A DNA stretch of 64,000 nucleotides from JBIYSM02 sp044759095 (GTDB lineage: Bacteria; Bacillota; Bacilli; Brevibacillales; Brevibacillaceae), in contig NZ_JBIYSM020000009.1 of the NCBI RefSeq assembly GCF_044759095.2, positions 1 through 64,000 of the forward strand, read 5' to 3'. The notes under the pieces were generated by a model, which made no database searches, had not been told where the DNA came from, and worked only from the letters and a program-made list of their open reading frames with translations. Numbering within the stretch: position 1 is the first letter of the stretch; each line of letters opens with the position of its first letter. A program made the translations under genes and the position numbers. Shown piece by piece: positions 25,640 to 35,014 of the stretch.

Positions 25640-26503
25640 TTATTTTTCTTTCATGTAAAAAATCCCGAACCGATCCCAGATCTCATCCAGTTTCTCAAGC
25701 CGTCCGTGAAACTCGTTGGTCTTTTCTTTTCCAACAAAAGTGATCAGGGCATTAATTAAACTAAGGGGAGCCACGAACGAATCAATGAACGTCGGCATTT
25801 GGCTGGAAGCCGTAAGAGAGATATCTGCATGTGCAATGAGTGGCGACAAGAGATTGTCCGTGATGGCGATGGTCGTTGCTCCTTTTTCTTTGGCATATGA
25901 GACGATGTTGATGGTACTGGCAGAGTATCTGGCAAAACTTATGCCTATCACAACATCGTTTTTGTTTAATTTGTACAACTTCTCCGCTATTGTCTCTACT
26001 GACTGAATCATTTCCGCATTACCCAAAATCATATTCAGGTAATACTGCAGAAAAATTCCGAGAGAAGCGGCGCTTCGATTTGCGACAATATAAACGTTTT
26101 CTGCATGAAGCAACAATTCAACCGCTTTTAGGAACGACGGAATGTCCAATTTTTCCATGGTCGATTTAATATTGGCGATATCATCCTGAAAGATTTCATA
26201 AACGCCCTTTTCTTCTTGCCCATACACCTGTATGGACATTTTCAGTCTTTCAGCGATCGTCAGCTGCTGCTTGACGGAGTCCTGCATGTACTGCTGCAGC
26301 TCGGGAAAGCCAGAATAACCGAGGAACATAGCAAATCGTACCACAGTCGCCTCGCTTACTTTCGCCATTTTTGCCAATTTGGCCACATTGAAAAACGGCA
26401 CCGTATTCGTATTTTCCAAAATGTATCGGGCGATCTTTAGCTGCGATTTGCTCATCTGCGGCATCTGTTCAGCGATATGCTGATAAACATTAGAACGATT
26501 CAT
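25640..26503 (-). CDS. RpiR/MurR-family transcriptional regulator
   Basis: Regulator of 287 residues: an N-terminal helix-turn-helix of RpiR type (MSKSQLKIARYILENTNTVPFF, then VAKLAKMAKVSEATVVRFAMFLGY) and a C-terminal SIS domain (ANRSAASLGIFLQYYLN, ITDNLLSPLIAHADISL). SIS domains bind phosphosugars or related ligands. It is the last gene of the aminotransferase-transporter-amidase operon and overlaps the amidase gene by 14 bases, so it likely controls that operon. A palindrome TGAAATATTTATTTCA before the first gene is a candidate operator. Confidence 0.87.
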   Translation of the reverse strand: MNRSNVYQHIAEQMPQMSKSQLKIARYILENTNTVPFFNVAKLAKMAKVSEATVVRFAMFLGYSGFPELQQYMQDSVKQQLTIAERLKMSIQVYGQEEKGVYEIFQDDIANIKSTMEKLDIPSFLKAVELLLHAENVYIVANRSAASLGIFLQYYLNMILGNAEMIQSVETIAEKLYKLNKNDVVIGISFARYSASTINIVSYAKEKGATTIAITDNLLSPLIAHADISLTASSQMPTFIDSFVAPLSLINALITFVGKEKTNEFHGRLEKLDEIWDRFGIFYMKEK

Positions 26504-27299
26504 AGGCGATCTTATTTGTTTGCCCTCCCGGAATCAAAGTTTCATCGTAATCAGCCAGGTATGGAATATAGGCGCGAGTCTGCAAAATCAGAGAAGGATC
26601 TATGTCATGAAGCAGTACACACGCTTCTTCCCGCGGTGCTTCGCAAAGCACTTCTCCATTAGGCGCAACCAGCTTGCTTTTCCCACAGCTTCCCTCACCA
26701 ACCGTATTTACGCCAAGTATAAATACCGTGTTATCCAAAGCGCGAGCAGGAAGTTGAATGTCCCACCTTGTTTCGGCACCGAAACTCCACACGGAAGGAA
26801 CGACGATCAGCTCAGCCCCTTGCAGAGCAAGCAAGCGGGCAGGCTCGGGAAATTCAATGTCGTAACAGATCAACACGCCAATTTTGCCCAGCGATGTGCT
26901 AATTACATTGTATACTCTTTCACCTGGTAAAAAACTGTTCTTTTCCTTTCCCCACACAAAAGACTTTCGGTATGTTGCCGCCAACTCCCCTGTTTGCTCG
27001 ATGACAGCTAATGATATATAGAGACGATCTTCTTCCTTCTCAGCGAAAGGCAGCACAATCACTGTACTCCATTTTCGCGCCAGTTCTTGAAACAGGCGAA
27101 CAGTCTCTCCGTTCGGTGTCTCGGCCAGTTGTTCAAATTCATCTTTCTTTAAATGATAACCTGTCTTCCATAATTCGGGAAGAACGATTAAGTTGGCTCC
27201 CTCCTGCGCGGCCTGTTCAGCCATGAGAATCGCCTGTTGCAGGTTTGTTTCTGTCTGACCGGAAATTGGATTCATCTGAACAGCTGCTACCTTAAACAA
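26490..27299 (-). CDS. Carbon-nitrogen hydrolase (nitrilase superfamily, omega-amidase-like)
   Basis: Cytoplasmic amide hydrolase, 269 residues. The catalytic triad is visible: Glu in VLPELWKTGY, Lys in TYRKSFVWG, and Cys in GVLICYDIEFPEPARLL. Such enzymes include omega-amidases, which hydrolyse keto-acid amides formed when glutamine or asparagine is transaminated. The same operon encodes an aminotransferase and an amino-acid ABC transporter, so a combined transaminase/omega-amidase route is possible (inference). I chose TTG 27299 because GAGGTGG lies five bases upstream; a GTG at 27308 is the alternative. Confidence 0.85.
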   Translation of the reverse strand: MFKVAAVQMNPISGQTETNLQQAILMAEQAAQEGANLIVLPELWKTGYHLKKDEFEQLAETPNGETVRLFQELARKWSTVIVLPFAEKEEDRLYISLAVIEQTGELAATYRKSFVWGKEKNSFLPGERVYNVISTSLGKIGVLICYDIEFPEPARLLALQGAELIVVPSVWSFGAETRWDIQLPARALDNTVFILGVNTVGEGSCGKSKLVAPNGEVLCEAPREEACVLLHDIDPSLILQTRAYIPYLADYDETLIPGGQTNKIAYESF

Positions 27300-27331
27300 T
27301 GTTTCCACCTCAATTTCGCATTCTGTTTCTT

Positions 27332-28053
<722 letters not shown>

Positions 28054-28054
<1 letters not shown>

Positions 28055-28722
28055 CAATTGACCTGTAACCTCCTTTCAAGGATTCGTAACACAATCGAGA
28101 TCGTCAACGTCATGGTTAGATATAACAGGGCGACAATTGTATATATTTCTACGGCACGGAAATTCGCTGACACGACAATTGTCCCTTGTCGGGTAAGCTC
28201 TCCCACTCCAATCACTGTCAACAAGGAAGTGTCCTTCAAGCTGATGATAAATTGATTGCCAAGAGATGGTATCATTCTTCTGAATGCTTGGGGCCAAATC
28301 ACGTAGCAAAACGTTTGTATGGAAGTAAGCCCAAGAGAACGACCGGCTTCCACCTGACCGCGATCAATGGATTGAATTGAGCCCCTGACGATTTCGGCGA
28401 TATAGGCGCCTGCATTAATTGCGATTGACATGACTCCGGCGACGATTGGATCGATTTTGATGCCGAGCATCATCGGCAAGGCAAAATAGATGTACAACGC
28501 TTGAACCATGATCGGGGTTCCGCGGATCACTTCGACGTACACGGTGGCCAAGCCAAAAATGAATTTATTTTTGGCGGTACGAGCCAATCCCATAATGGTT
28601 CCTACCAGAAATCCAATAAGCAAGCCGGCTAATGCAATCAAAATGGTATACTGGATGCCCTCTAGCAATACGGGAATCGCTTCGACAGCATAACTCCAAT
28701 CCAACGTAAAGTTATTGTTCAT
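28054..28722 (-). CDS. Polar amino acid ABC transporter permease
   Basis: Inner-membrane permease of the HisM/GlnP type, 222 residues with about five helices. The conserved loop reads [30 protein letters not shown], and [16 protein letters not shown] is a family mark. GGGGAGG precedes the ATG. A hairpin separates it from the binding-protein gene. Only one permease gene is present, so a homodimer is likely. Confidence 0.9.
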
Positions 28723-28743
28723 GAGCACCTCCCCTTTCTTCAG

Positions 28744-28772
28744 AAAAATGGTGTAACAATTACTGTTACACC
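28744..28772 (-). terminator. Hairpin terminator between binding-protein gene and permease
   Basis: GGTGTAACA pairs with TGTTACACC on the minus strand and is followed by five Ts with one A. Like many such hairpins after binding-protein genes, it would leave the permease and ATPase to lower-level read-through. Confidence 0.65.
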
Positions 28773-28799
28773 TCTTCTCTCAAGCGTTTCAACTGAATT

Positions 28800-29631
28800 C
28801 TATTTTTTCGGCTTTTCGCCAAACCACTTTTCATACAATTGATCGTACGTTCCGTTTTGCATCAGCTTTTCCAAAGCTGCATCCACTTTTTGGCGCAACT
28901 CACTGCCCTTCGGAAACGCTATGGCAAACTGCTGACCCTGCAATAGATCTCCAACTGCCTTTACCTTTCCTTCACCCTTGGTTTTTATGTAATACTGGAT
29001 ATTGGGGGAATCAAAGATCACCGCATCGGCAGAGCCTTTTTCCAGCTCCATATAAGCCTGGTCGATATTGGGGAACGGAACCACTTTCCCAACGCCTTCT
29101 ATTTTTGTGGAATAATCATAGCTTGCTGTTCCCTGTTTCGTTGCGATCACTTTTCCCTTCAAGTCTTCTACTCCTTTTATCGCCTGCTCGTCTGCGCGTA
29201 CGAGAATCAAAGTTCCGGCATCATAATAAGGGCGGCTAAAATCAATGACTTGCTTCCGTTCCTCTTTAAATGACTTGCTTCCGTTCCTCTTTAATGGTCA
29301 CTCCTGCAATGACCATGTCGAGATTGTTGGTTTGCAGGGCAGGAATGAGTCCACTAAAATCCATTGGCTTCAACTCGTACTCAAACCCGACCTCTTTGGA
29401 AATCGCGTCCAGCAGCTCGATATCAAAGCCGTCATATTTTCCCGTCTCCTGATTTAAGAATTCAAAGGGAACATAGCTTGTGTCGGTTCCAACTGTTATC
29501 TTGCCGGAAGTTTTCTGCGATGTTGGATTTGCCTCTCCTTGGCCTGCAGGATTTGCCCCGCACCCGGCGATGCCGAGACTGAGCAAAAACGCGAACAAGA
29601 ACATGCCGCTTTGCTTCAAACGCTTTTTCAT
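28800..29631 (-). pseudogene. Amino acid ABC transporter binding protein, frameshifted by a 25-bp duplication
   Basis: Without the duplication this would be a 268-residue GlnH/ArtP-type binding lipoprotein. Its signal ends at GIAGC, then come [30 protein letters not shown] and, after the break, FSRPYYDAGTLILVRADE and GTASYD to the C-terminal YEKWFGEKPKK. A perfect 25-bp tandem repeat at 29246-29295 shifts the frame after EERKQVI and gives an immediate TAA. Both halves are otherwise undamaged, so the event is recent, reversible by repeat collapse, or an assembly error. GGAGGGAGAG precedes ATG 29631. Confidence 0.88.
29246..29295. repeat. Perfect 25-bp tandem duplication within a coding region
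   Basis: Two adjacent identical copies (29246-29270 and 29271-29295), each beginning AATGACTTGC and ending CCTCTTTA. The unit length is not a multiple of three, so it breaks the binding-protein frame. Slipped-strand replication is the usual cause. Confidence 0.95.
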
Positions 29632-29664
29632 AAACAACTCTCCCTCCGTTCATCATTATGAATT

Positions 29665-31029
29665 TTATTTACGCTTTTTTACCCGCTTGATCGCCGCTTC
29701 GTGCGCTTCTACCGTTCGAATCAGATCTTCCCTGCTGTGAACGATGGACATCGAATAGCGATTCAGCGGCTTCGTGTAAATCCCCAGATTCAACAACTCG
29801 TAATCAATTTCTTTTCGAAGCTGGCTGTCGGAATGATTCATATCGCGGTAATTCTTGATCGGTTGATCAGTCAAGATCACATTAAAGATACTGCCAAGTC
29901 CCACCGTCTGCATAGTTACGCCATAATCTCTATACACGTCTTCCAGCATGTTTCGAAGCAGATGGGTATTCGCGATCAATTCCTCCATCTTGCCTTCTTC
30001 TTCCAAAACGTCAATCGTAGCCAAACCTGCCGCCAGTACGGTGGGATGACCGTTATACGTTCCGCTGTGGAACAACACGTCCGTCTTCATTCTCTGTTTA
30101 CCGCCAAAGGTTAAAATATCCCGTCCCTCATTAGGAGCACTGACCAGCATGATCTCTTTTTTGCCGCCAATCGCTCCTACTGGAAAACCGCCGCCCAACA
30201 CCTTGCCGAGTGCAGTCAGATCGGGCTTGATCCCATAAACTTTCTGTGCCCCGCCGATGGACAACCTGAAACCGGTCTTCACTTCGTCAAAGATAAGAAG
30301 GATCCCCAACTCCTCCGTGACTTTGCGCAGTCCATCCATGAACTCCTGGTCAGCTGGAATAAATCCTCCCTGAATCGGCTCCAGGATTACCGCTGCCAGC
30401 TCATCCGCGTGAGACTTTAGAATCTGTTCCGTCGCCTCCAAATTGTTAAACGGCAGGATGATCGTATTCTCTACGTAATAATCTGGTATCCCTCTTGAAT
30501 CCGGCACGACCTGAGGCTTGTCCGCACTGCCGGCTTTTTCGATATCCGGATTCACACTGAGTAGAACCTGATCATATCCTCCGTGGTAATGCCCCTCAAA
30601 CTTGGCCAGTTTTCTCTTGCCCGTATACGCCATTGCAGTACGGATCGCCAAAAGTGTTGCTTCCAGACCTGAATTGGTGAAGCGAACCATCTCGATACCC
30701 GGATAATGCTTGGTCAGTTTTTCCGCCATGACCAGTTCCAATTCATGCGGGGTCCCAAATATGGTCGTTCCCGCAGTTTGCATCTGGTTCCATACTGCTT
30801 CGTACACCCGCGGGTGTCCATGACCTAATATGAGTGCACCATAACAAAGCAAATAATCGATATATTCTTTCCCATCCACGTCGTAAAGCTTGCTTCCATT
30901 CCCCTTGCTCATGAAAAGAGGATGGGGTGAAAAATATTTGATATTTGCGGTCACGCCTCCCGGGATTAATTCGCAAGCTTTTCGAAACAATTCCGCTGAT
31001 TTGATCGAATGCTCCGACAAAACGTTCAT
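29665..31029 (-). CDS. Class III aminotransferase (glutamate-1-semialdehyde aminomutase-like)
   Basis: PLP-dependent enzyme, 454 residues. N-terminal SAELFRKACELIPGGVTANIKYF is GSAM-like; FTNSGLEATLLAIRTA and the ILIFDEV-like block (LLIFDEVKTGFR) carry PLP contacts, and the Schiff-base lysine lies in LTALGKVLGGGFPVGAIGG. A haem-pathway role is unlikely because no hem genes are near; it heads an operon with an amino-acid transporter, an amidase and an RpiR regulator, so it probably deaminates or isomerises the imported compound. GGAGG precedes the ATG. The substrate is unknown. Confidence 0.87.
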   Translation of the reverse strand: MNVLSEHSIKSAELFRKACELIPGGVTANIKYFSPHPLFMSKGNGSKLYDVDGKEYIDYLLCYGALILGHGHPRVYEAVWNQMQTAGTTIFGTPHELELVMAEKLTKHYPGIEMVRFTNSGLEATLLAIRTAMAYTGKRKLAKFEGHYHGGYDQVLLSVNPDIEKAGSADKPQVVPDSRGIPDYYVENTIILPFNNLEATEQILKSHADELAAVILEPIQGGFIPADQEFMDGLRKVTEELGILLIFDEVKTGFRLSIGGAQKVYGIKPDLTALGKVLGGGFPVGAIGGKKEIMLVSAPNEGRDILTFGGKQRMKTDVLFHSGTYNGHPTVLAAGLATIDVLEEEGKMEELIANTHLLRNMLEDVYRDYGVTMQTVGLGSIFNVILTDQPIKNYRDMNHSDSQLRKEIDYELLNLGIYTKPLNRYSMSIVHSREDLIRTVEAHEAAIKRVKKRK

Positions 31030-31077
31030 GCTTTGCCAACCTCCACATTAAATATTTTTTTCTTAATAAATTGTCTT

Positions 31078-31093
31078 TGAAATATTTATTTCA
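31078..31093. promoter_or_regulatory. Candidate RpiR operator upstream of the aminotransferase operon
   Basis: TGAAATATTTATTTCA, a palindrome with arms TGAAATA and TATTTCA, lies 49 bases before the aminotransferase start in an AT-rich leader. Position and symmetry suit an operator for the operon's own RpiR protein. The rest of 31030-31273 is AT-rich and shows nothing else I can name. Confidence 0.4.
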
Positions 31094-31273
31094 TGAACTG
31101 CAAAAAAAAAATGATGCCAATGGTTACTTTTGACATTTAAAATATAATGTAATATTCAGAAAAAATCAATATTAATTTCATATTGAATTATAAATTGAAT
31201 TTTTCATTTCAAAACTATTGTCCGTTCAACTTTCGAAAACCGAAAAAGGCAGTCCATAATCATCCCTGATTAT

Positions 31274-31648
31274 ATGTTGCTCGCCATCTATCCAGATCAT
31301 CTTTTTCAAAATCGTCAGCACTTTACCATCGTGGATGTTTCCAAGGAACGATTCTTTTGTTACGCCGCGGTACTTTTGGATTGGACCTTGATCAACGGGG
31401 CCTTAAGCCATTACCAGGTGGAGAATACCGTGGTGATGGAAGCAGATAAAATCGAAGTCGAGAAAAAGGATCTCGAACTGTATGAGCTTAAAGAGGTCGA
31501 CGTAGTTGATTTGCAAATCAACCGACATTTTAAACCCATCTTTTTGAAAGACGCTTCGATCAATGGTATCATGAAAGCTTTTAATGATTTCCTATGCAAA
31601 ACCCAGCCTGACGTTTCGATTGAGAAGGATTCGGCAAGACAACCGTAA
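31274..31648 (+). CDS. Hypothetical protein (possibly a truncated gene)
   Basis: An open frame of 124 codons in otherwise unassigned sequence, running opposite to its neighbours. I do not recognise the product. The middle is charged (EADKIEVEKKDLELYELKEVDVVDL), followed by INRHFKPIFLKDASINGIMKAF; composition looks protein-like. No ribosome binding site precedes ATG 31274, and the same frame stays open for about 20 codons upstream without a start. It may therefore be an N-terminally truncated remnant. A hairpin follows at 31701-31726. Confidence 0.45.
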   Translation: MLLAIYPDHLFQNRQHFTIVDVSKERFFCYAAVLLDWTLINGALSHYQVENTVVMEADKIEVEKKDLELYELKEVDVVDLQINRHFKPIFLKDASINGIMKAFNDFLCKTQPDVSIEKDSARQP

Positions 31649-31700
31649 GTGGCTACTCCTGATTAAAGATGAGAAATTATTATTGTTAGTCTTTTGACCT

Positions 31701-31726
31701 AAAAAACCGCCAATATTTGGCGGTTT
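31701..31726 (-). terminator. Terminator after spoVR
   Basis: AAACCGCCAA and TTGGCGGTTT pair around a three-base loop. On the spoVR strand six Ts follow, giving a good intrinsic terminator; it may also end the opposing reading frame. Confidence 0.75.
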
Positions 31727-31741
31727 CAAGTCAAATGAAAG

Positions 31742-33163
31742 TCACAAAAACCTCCGATGCACTTTCTTCCCGTCGTAGGTAAACAGCACCGGCCGTTCCT
31801 CGACTACCGTTTCCAGATGGACGTTTTTGCCCCAGAGCGTGTAGATGTGTGGAACGGTTTTCTCCACGTACTTCACATCCAGCTCCAATCCTTCGAAATG
31901 GTGCTTCAAATACAACTCGCCGGCCCGCAGATGATCGCCGTCCTGGACGGTGACGTAGGGGAACCCGCCGTTGACCCGCGTGTTGGCCAGGCCGTCCCGC
32001 ACCTGCTCCCACGCTTTTTCCGTCACCACCCATTCGTTGCCCTGCTTGCCAAACATGTAAAGATCGAGCTTGCTGACGAGATCTTGAGTCATGTAGTTGC
32101 GAATAAAGCTGAGGTCCGAGTCCAACTCGCGCACCTCAAAGATTTTGGCCCACCCCTGTCCCGGTTTGCGGCTGAAGCGCTCCTGCTCCTCCGGGGTCGG
32201 ATTGTCCCAGCGCCGCTCGATGTCTTCGAATATCTTCAGTCCGAGATGATAGGGGTTAATACTCGTCGCCGATGGCTGAATGACCGACGAGTGCAGTTTG
32301 GCAAAGTCAATGGTCTCCGCCTCGTTCAAGTCCATTTCTCGCAAAATCCGCATATGCCAGTAGCTGGCCCAGCCTTCGTTCATGATCTTCGTCTCCAGCT
32401 GCGGCCAGAAATAGAGCATCTCGTCGCGAATGATGGTGAGGATGTCCCTCTGCCACTCTTCCAGTATCGTGCTGTACTCCATGATGAACAGCACCAGGTC
32501 TTTTTCCGGCTGGGGCGGAAAGCGCTTCGTTGTCTTCACCGGGTCGATCTCATCCTGTGCCTTGCTGTCCATACGCCACAAGTCGTCGTACGGAGTGCTT
32601 CTCTCCATTTTTCCTCGCTGCTGGCTGTCATCCGTTTCCCGTTTCCAGCGCAATTTCGGGCGCATCAGGCTTGGATCGATGTGCTCCTGGATCGCGAGGC
32701 AGGCGTCCAGAACGGTTTCCACCGCGTCCTTGCCGTACTTGATTTCGTACTGACGAATGCGCTCCGAGCTGGCCGCCATGCTTTCCACCATGTTCCGGTT
32801 GGTGTTGGCGAACCGCGCGTTGTTCTTGAAAAAGTCGCAGTGGGCCAATACGTGGGCGACGATGAGCTTGTTCTGGATCAGGCTGTTGCCGTCCAATAGA
32901 AAGGCGTAGCAGGGATTGGAGTTGATCACAAGCTCGTAAATCTTGCTTAAATTGAGATCGTACTGCAGCTTCATGCGATAAAAGGACTTTCCGAAGCTCC
33001 AGTGGGAAAACCGCGTCGGCATTCCATAGGCCCCAAACGTATAAATGATGTCGGCAGGACAGATTTCATAACGCATGGGGTAAAAGTCCAGGCCAAACCC
33101 TTTGGCAATTTCCGTGATCTCATCGATTGACTTTTCCAGTTCTTTGCGTTCGTCGTTGGTCAT
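31742..33163 (-). CDS. spoVR: SpoVR-family protein
   Basis: Homologue of the SpoVR/YcgB family, 473 residues. In Bacillus, SpoVR is linked to spore cortex formation; its biochemical role is unknown (family knowledge). Features are the N-terminal [26 protein letters not shown] block, [29 protein letters not shown], and [16 protein letters not shown], with conserved histidines that may bind metal. ATG 33163 follows AGGGGAG. Presence of the gene supports a spore-forming host. It is transcribed alone and ends at a terminator. Confidence 0.92.
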   Translation of the reverse strand: MTNDERKELEKSIDEITEIAKGFGLDFYPMRYEICPADIIYTFGAYGMPTRFSHWSFGKSFYRMKLQYDLNLSKIYELVINSNPCYAFLLDGNSLIQNKLIVAHVLAHCDFFKNNARFANTNRNMVESMAASSERIRQYEIKYGKDAVETVLDACLAIQEHIDPSLMRPKLRWKRETDDSQQRGKMERSTPYDDLWRMDSKAQDEIDPVKTTKRFPPQPEKDLVLFIMEYSTILEEWQRDILTIIRDEMLYFWPQLETKIMNEGWASYWHMRILREMDLNEAETIDFAKLHSSVIQPSATSINPYHLGLKIFEDIERRWDNPTPEEQERFSRKPGQGWAKIFEVRELDSDLSFIRNYMTQDLVSKLDLYMFGKQGNEWVVTEKAWEQVRDGLANTRVNGGFPYVTVQDGDHLRAGELYLKHHFEGLELDVKYVEKTVPHIYTLWGKNVHLETVVEERPVLFTYDGKKVHRRFL

Positions 33164-33237
33164 GCCGCTCCCCCTCACTTTCCACAACTCTTACCTTATG
33201 TATATGGGGGAGAAGGAAAAATGACGACCAAGAATTA

Positions 33238-33273
33238 CCCACTCGTTCATTTGCTAACACTGCGCTCAGCTGG
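33238..33273. repeat. R2 hairpin, degenerate copy (R2a)
   Basis: CCCACTCGTTCATTTGCTAA continuing CACTGCGCTCAGCTGG keeps the R2 core GCTAACRCTGCG but has an imperfect stem and lacks the GGGGCCC end. It lies 39 bases before the full copy R2b in the gap between spoVR and the small membrane protein gene. Confidence 0.5.
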
Positions 33274-33311
33274 ACCTCTTAGAAAACCCACCCGGCATGA
33301 GCTATCCTCAA

Positions 33312-33436
33312 CCCACTCGGATAAAAGCTACAGCTGAGCCGAGTGGGGTCCCTTTCTTCGCCGGGCGGGGCCCCAAACACTTTCCAATTGGCTGTATGGG
33401 ATGTCCAAATTTATAAATTCTTATACACTGAAAAAA
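33312..33436. repeat. R2 element, full copy with tail (R2b)
   Basis: Stem CCCACTCGG / CCGAGTGGGG (33312-33348) followed by a GC-rich patch and a tail of about 70 bases (AACACTTTCCAATTGGCT, later TATAAATTCTTATACACTGA). The tail matches that of the copy at 63750-63852 closely. No gene is visible in 33164-33482 apart from these repeats and a terminator. Confidence 0.65.
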
Positions 33437-33465
33437 GGCCGGGTCCCAGGAGAAGGACTCGGCCT
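33431..33465 (-). terminator. Terminator of the 60-residue membrane protein gene
   Basis: AGGCCGGGTCC and GGACTCGGCCT form an 11-base stem with one mismatch. On the minus strand six Ts follow. It starts 18 bases beyond the small gene's stop. Confidence 0.7.
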
Positions 33466-33482
33466 GCCGTGTGCTGGATCCG

Positions 33483-33665
33483 TTATCGGTTGAAAAATTC
33501 GCGAACACCGTTATAAATAAGTGCGCCGGAAAACACAACCATGGATACTACGCCGATGAAGTCGACAATTGGATCGAGGCCGGTGAGGAACGATCCGTCC
33601 AGAGGCGCTTTCATCATAGCCCAACCGCCGAGCAAACCGCCAGCCCATGTCGTCAGTCTGTTCAC
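33483..33665 (-). CDS. Small membrane protein, unknown function
   Basis: A 60-codon gene with GTG start and a strong ribosome site GGAGGTGAA. The product has two hydrophobic stretches (WAGGLLGGWAMM and VDFIGVVSMVVFSGALIYNGV) joined by a polar turn, suggesting a small integral membrane protein. A terminator follows directly. I do not recognise the family. Start signals and terminator on both sides make it a real single-gene unit. Confidence 0.7.
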   Translation of the reverse strand: MNRLTTWAGGLLGGWAMMKAPLDGSFLTGLDPIVDFIGVVSMVVFSGALIYNGVREFFNR

Positions 33666-33837
33666 GTTTGTTTCACCTCCGCTCTGGTGCAGCTGCTATA
33701 TACTATGAAAAAGAGCTCCGGCCGGTTTGGACAGGAGCTTAAAAACGCTTTCCCGCAAGTAAAATTAGGCATTGGCCCCTTGAATGCGGTACAATAGCAC
33801 TGCAGCCTCACACGTATGATAAAAGGAGAGATTCACG

Positions 33838-34212
33838 TTGCGGACTTTTTTGTTTCTCGGCAGCATCAACGGTCTTCTGGCAGTGGCGCTCGGAGCGTTT
33901 GCCGCGCACGGCCTGAAATCGAAACTGGACGAGTACCTGCTGGGCGTATTCCAAACCGGCGTCCACTACCAAATGGTCCATGCGCTGGCGTTGGTACTGG
34001 TGGCCATCCTTCTGAAGCTATCTCCCGGATCTTCCCAGCTCGCTTGGGCCGGCTGGTGTTTCTTCGGCGGGATCGTGCTTTTCTCCGGCAGCCTGTACGC
34101 TCTCAGCCTGTCGGGAATCAAACCGTTGGGGGCGATCACTCCGTTCGGCGGCGTTTTGTTTTTGGCCGGATGGCTGCTGCTCGCTCTGTACGCGTGGAAA
34201 TCGGTATCGTAG
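33838..34212 (+). CDS. DUF423 (YwdK-like) membrane protein
   Basis: Small integral membrane protein, 124 residues with four helices. The N-terminal FLFLGSINGLLAVALGAFAAHGLK and the LFSGSLYALSLSG block are typical of DUF423/YwdK; the function is unknown. The start is TTG at 33838, with AAAGGAG about nine bases upstream; no ATG fits. It precedes plsC by 14 bases and is probably cotranscribed with it. Confidence 0.87.
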   Translation: MRTFLFLGSINGLLAVALGAFAAHGLKSKLDEYLLGVFQTGVHYQMVHALALVLVAILLKLSPGSSQLAWAGWCFFGGIVLFSGSLYALSLSGIKPLGAITPFGGVLFLAGWLLLALYAWKSVS

Positions 34213-34226
34213 AAAGGGGGCACCCA

Positions 34227-34793
34227 ATGGTATACCACATCATTCGCTCACTGGTGGACTTGTTTCTGCGCATCCGTTTTCGCATGAAAGTGGAAGGAGC
34301 ACACCACATTCCCGAGGGAAGCTGCATCCTCGCCATGAACCACACCAGCAACTTCGATCCGCTCATGGTTGGCACTCGTACACCGCGAAAAATGTACATC
34401 ATGGCCAAGGAGGAGCTGTTTGCCAACCGCTTTTTCGCCTGGATAATCACCGAGATGGGAGCCTTCCCAATCAAGCGCGGACAGGCCGATCTCAAATCGC
34501 TGAAGCATTCGTTGAAAATTTTGGAAGAAGGCAAAATCTTCTCTATTTTCATTGAAGGAACCCGCTCCAAAACCGGAGAGATGCAGGAGCCGAAAAAAGG
34601 GATCGGGTTTCTCGTGAAAAAGAGCGGCGCCCCTGTCATTCCCACGTACGTCTACGGGGCGAAACGGGGATGGTTTCAGCCCGCAGGCGTCGTGTTTGGC
34701 CCGCCCGTAACCTTTGATGACGAGGCGGATTACGAGGAAATCGCCGCACAGGTGATGGAGTCCATCCAGCAGCTCTCCAGACTGGACCGGTAA
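34227..34793 (+). CDS. plsC: 1-acyl-sn-glycerol-3-phosphate acyltransferase PlsC
   Basis: Membrane-associated acyltransferase that makes phosphatidic acid, 188 residues. Motif I is NHTSNFDPLM (catalytic HX4D near residue 36), followed by the GAFPIKRG block and motif III FIEGTRSKTGEMQEPKKGIGFL; VIPTYVYGA is motif IV. ATG 34227 follows GGGGGCACCC. Longer in-frame readings upstream overlap the DUF423 gene out of frame and are not credible. Length is usual for the short bacterial form. Confidence 0.9.
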   Translation: MVYHIIRSLVDLFLRIRFRMKVEGAHHIPEGSCILAMNHTSNFDPLMVGTRTPRKMYIMAKEELFANRFFAWIITEMGAFPIKRGQADLKSLKHSLKILEEGKIFSIFIEGTRSKTGEMQEPKKGIGFLVKKSGAPVIPTYVYGAKRGWFQPAGVVFGPPVTFDDEADYEEIAAQVMESIQQLSRLDR

Positions 34794-34832
34794 CAGGCGG
34801 GTGTATTTTTCCAAGAGGAACGGGGGAATCAG

Positions 34833-34922
34833 ATGATGCAACATCGGGAACGGTTGCCGCTGTGGGCGACCCTTGGAGAACTGGGAGTGGACGCCTTCGC
34901 GCCTGCAACCGGTCCCAATTGA
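34833..34922 (+). CDS. Possible 29-residue micropeptide ORF
   Basis: A short reading frame (MMQHRERLPLWATLGELG and on to a TGA) with a GGGGGAATC ribosome-site-like run before the ATG. It lies after plsC, 39 bases on. There is no homology I recognise and it may be a chance frame. Confidence 0.25.
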   Translation: MMQHRERLPLWATLGELGVDAFAPATGPN

Positions 34923-34975
34923 ATGCATGCATCCTTTTGAGCCTGAGCAAGATTGGATCGAGCGACTTTAAAACG

Positions 34976-35004
34976 GCAAAACGCCTCCTTGCAATAGGGA
35001 GGCT
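34976..35004 (-). terminator. Terminator of the MFS transporter gene
   Basis: On the minus strand GCCTCC pairs with GGAGGC around a loop and is followed by GTTTTG. It starts 11 bases past the MFS stop codon. Confidence 0.6.
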
Positions 35005-35014
35005 CTCCTATTTT

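Noticed and set aside
33816..34793. N-terminally extended PlsC of 325 residues
   Set aside because: The extra 137 residues come from the DUF423 gene read in another frame; PlsC has its own ribosome site and ATG at 34227.
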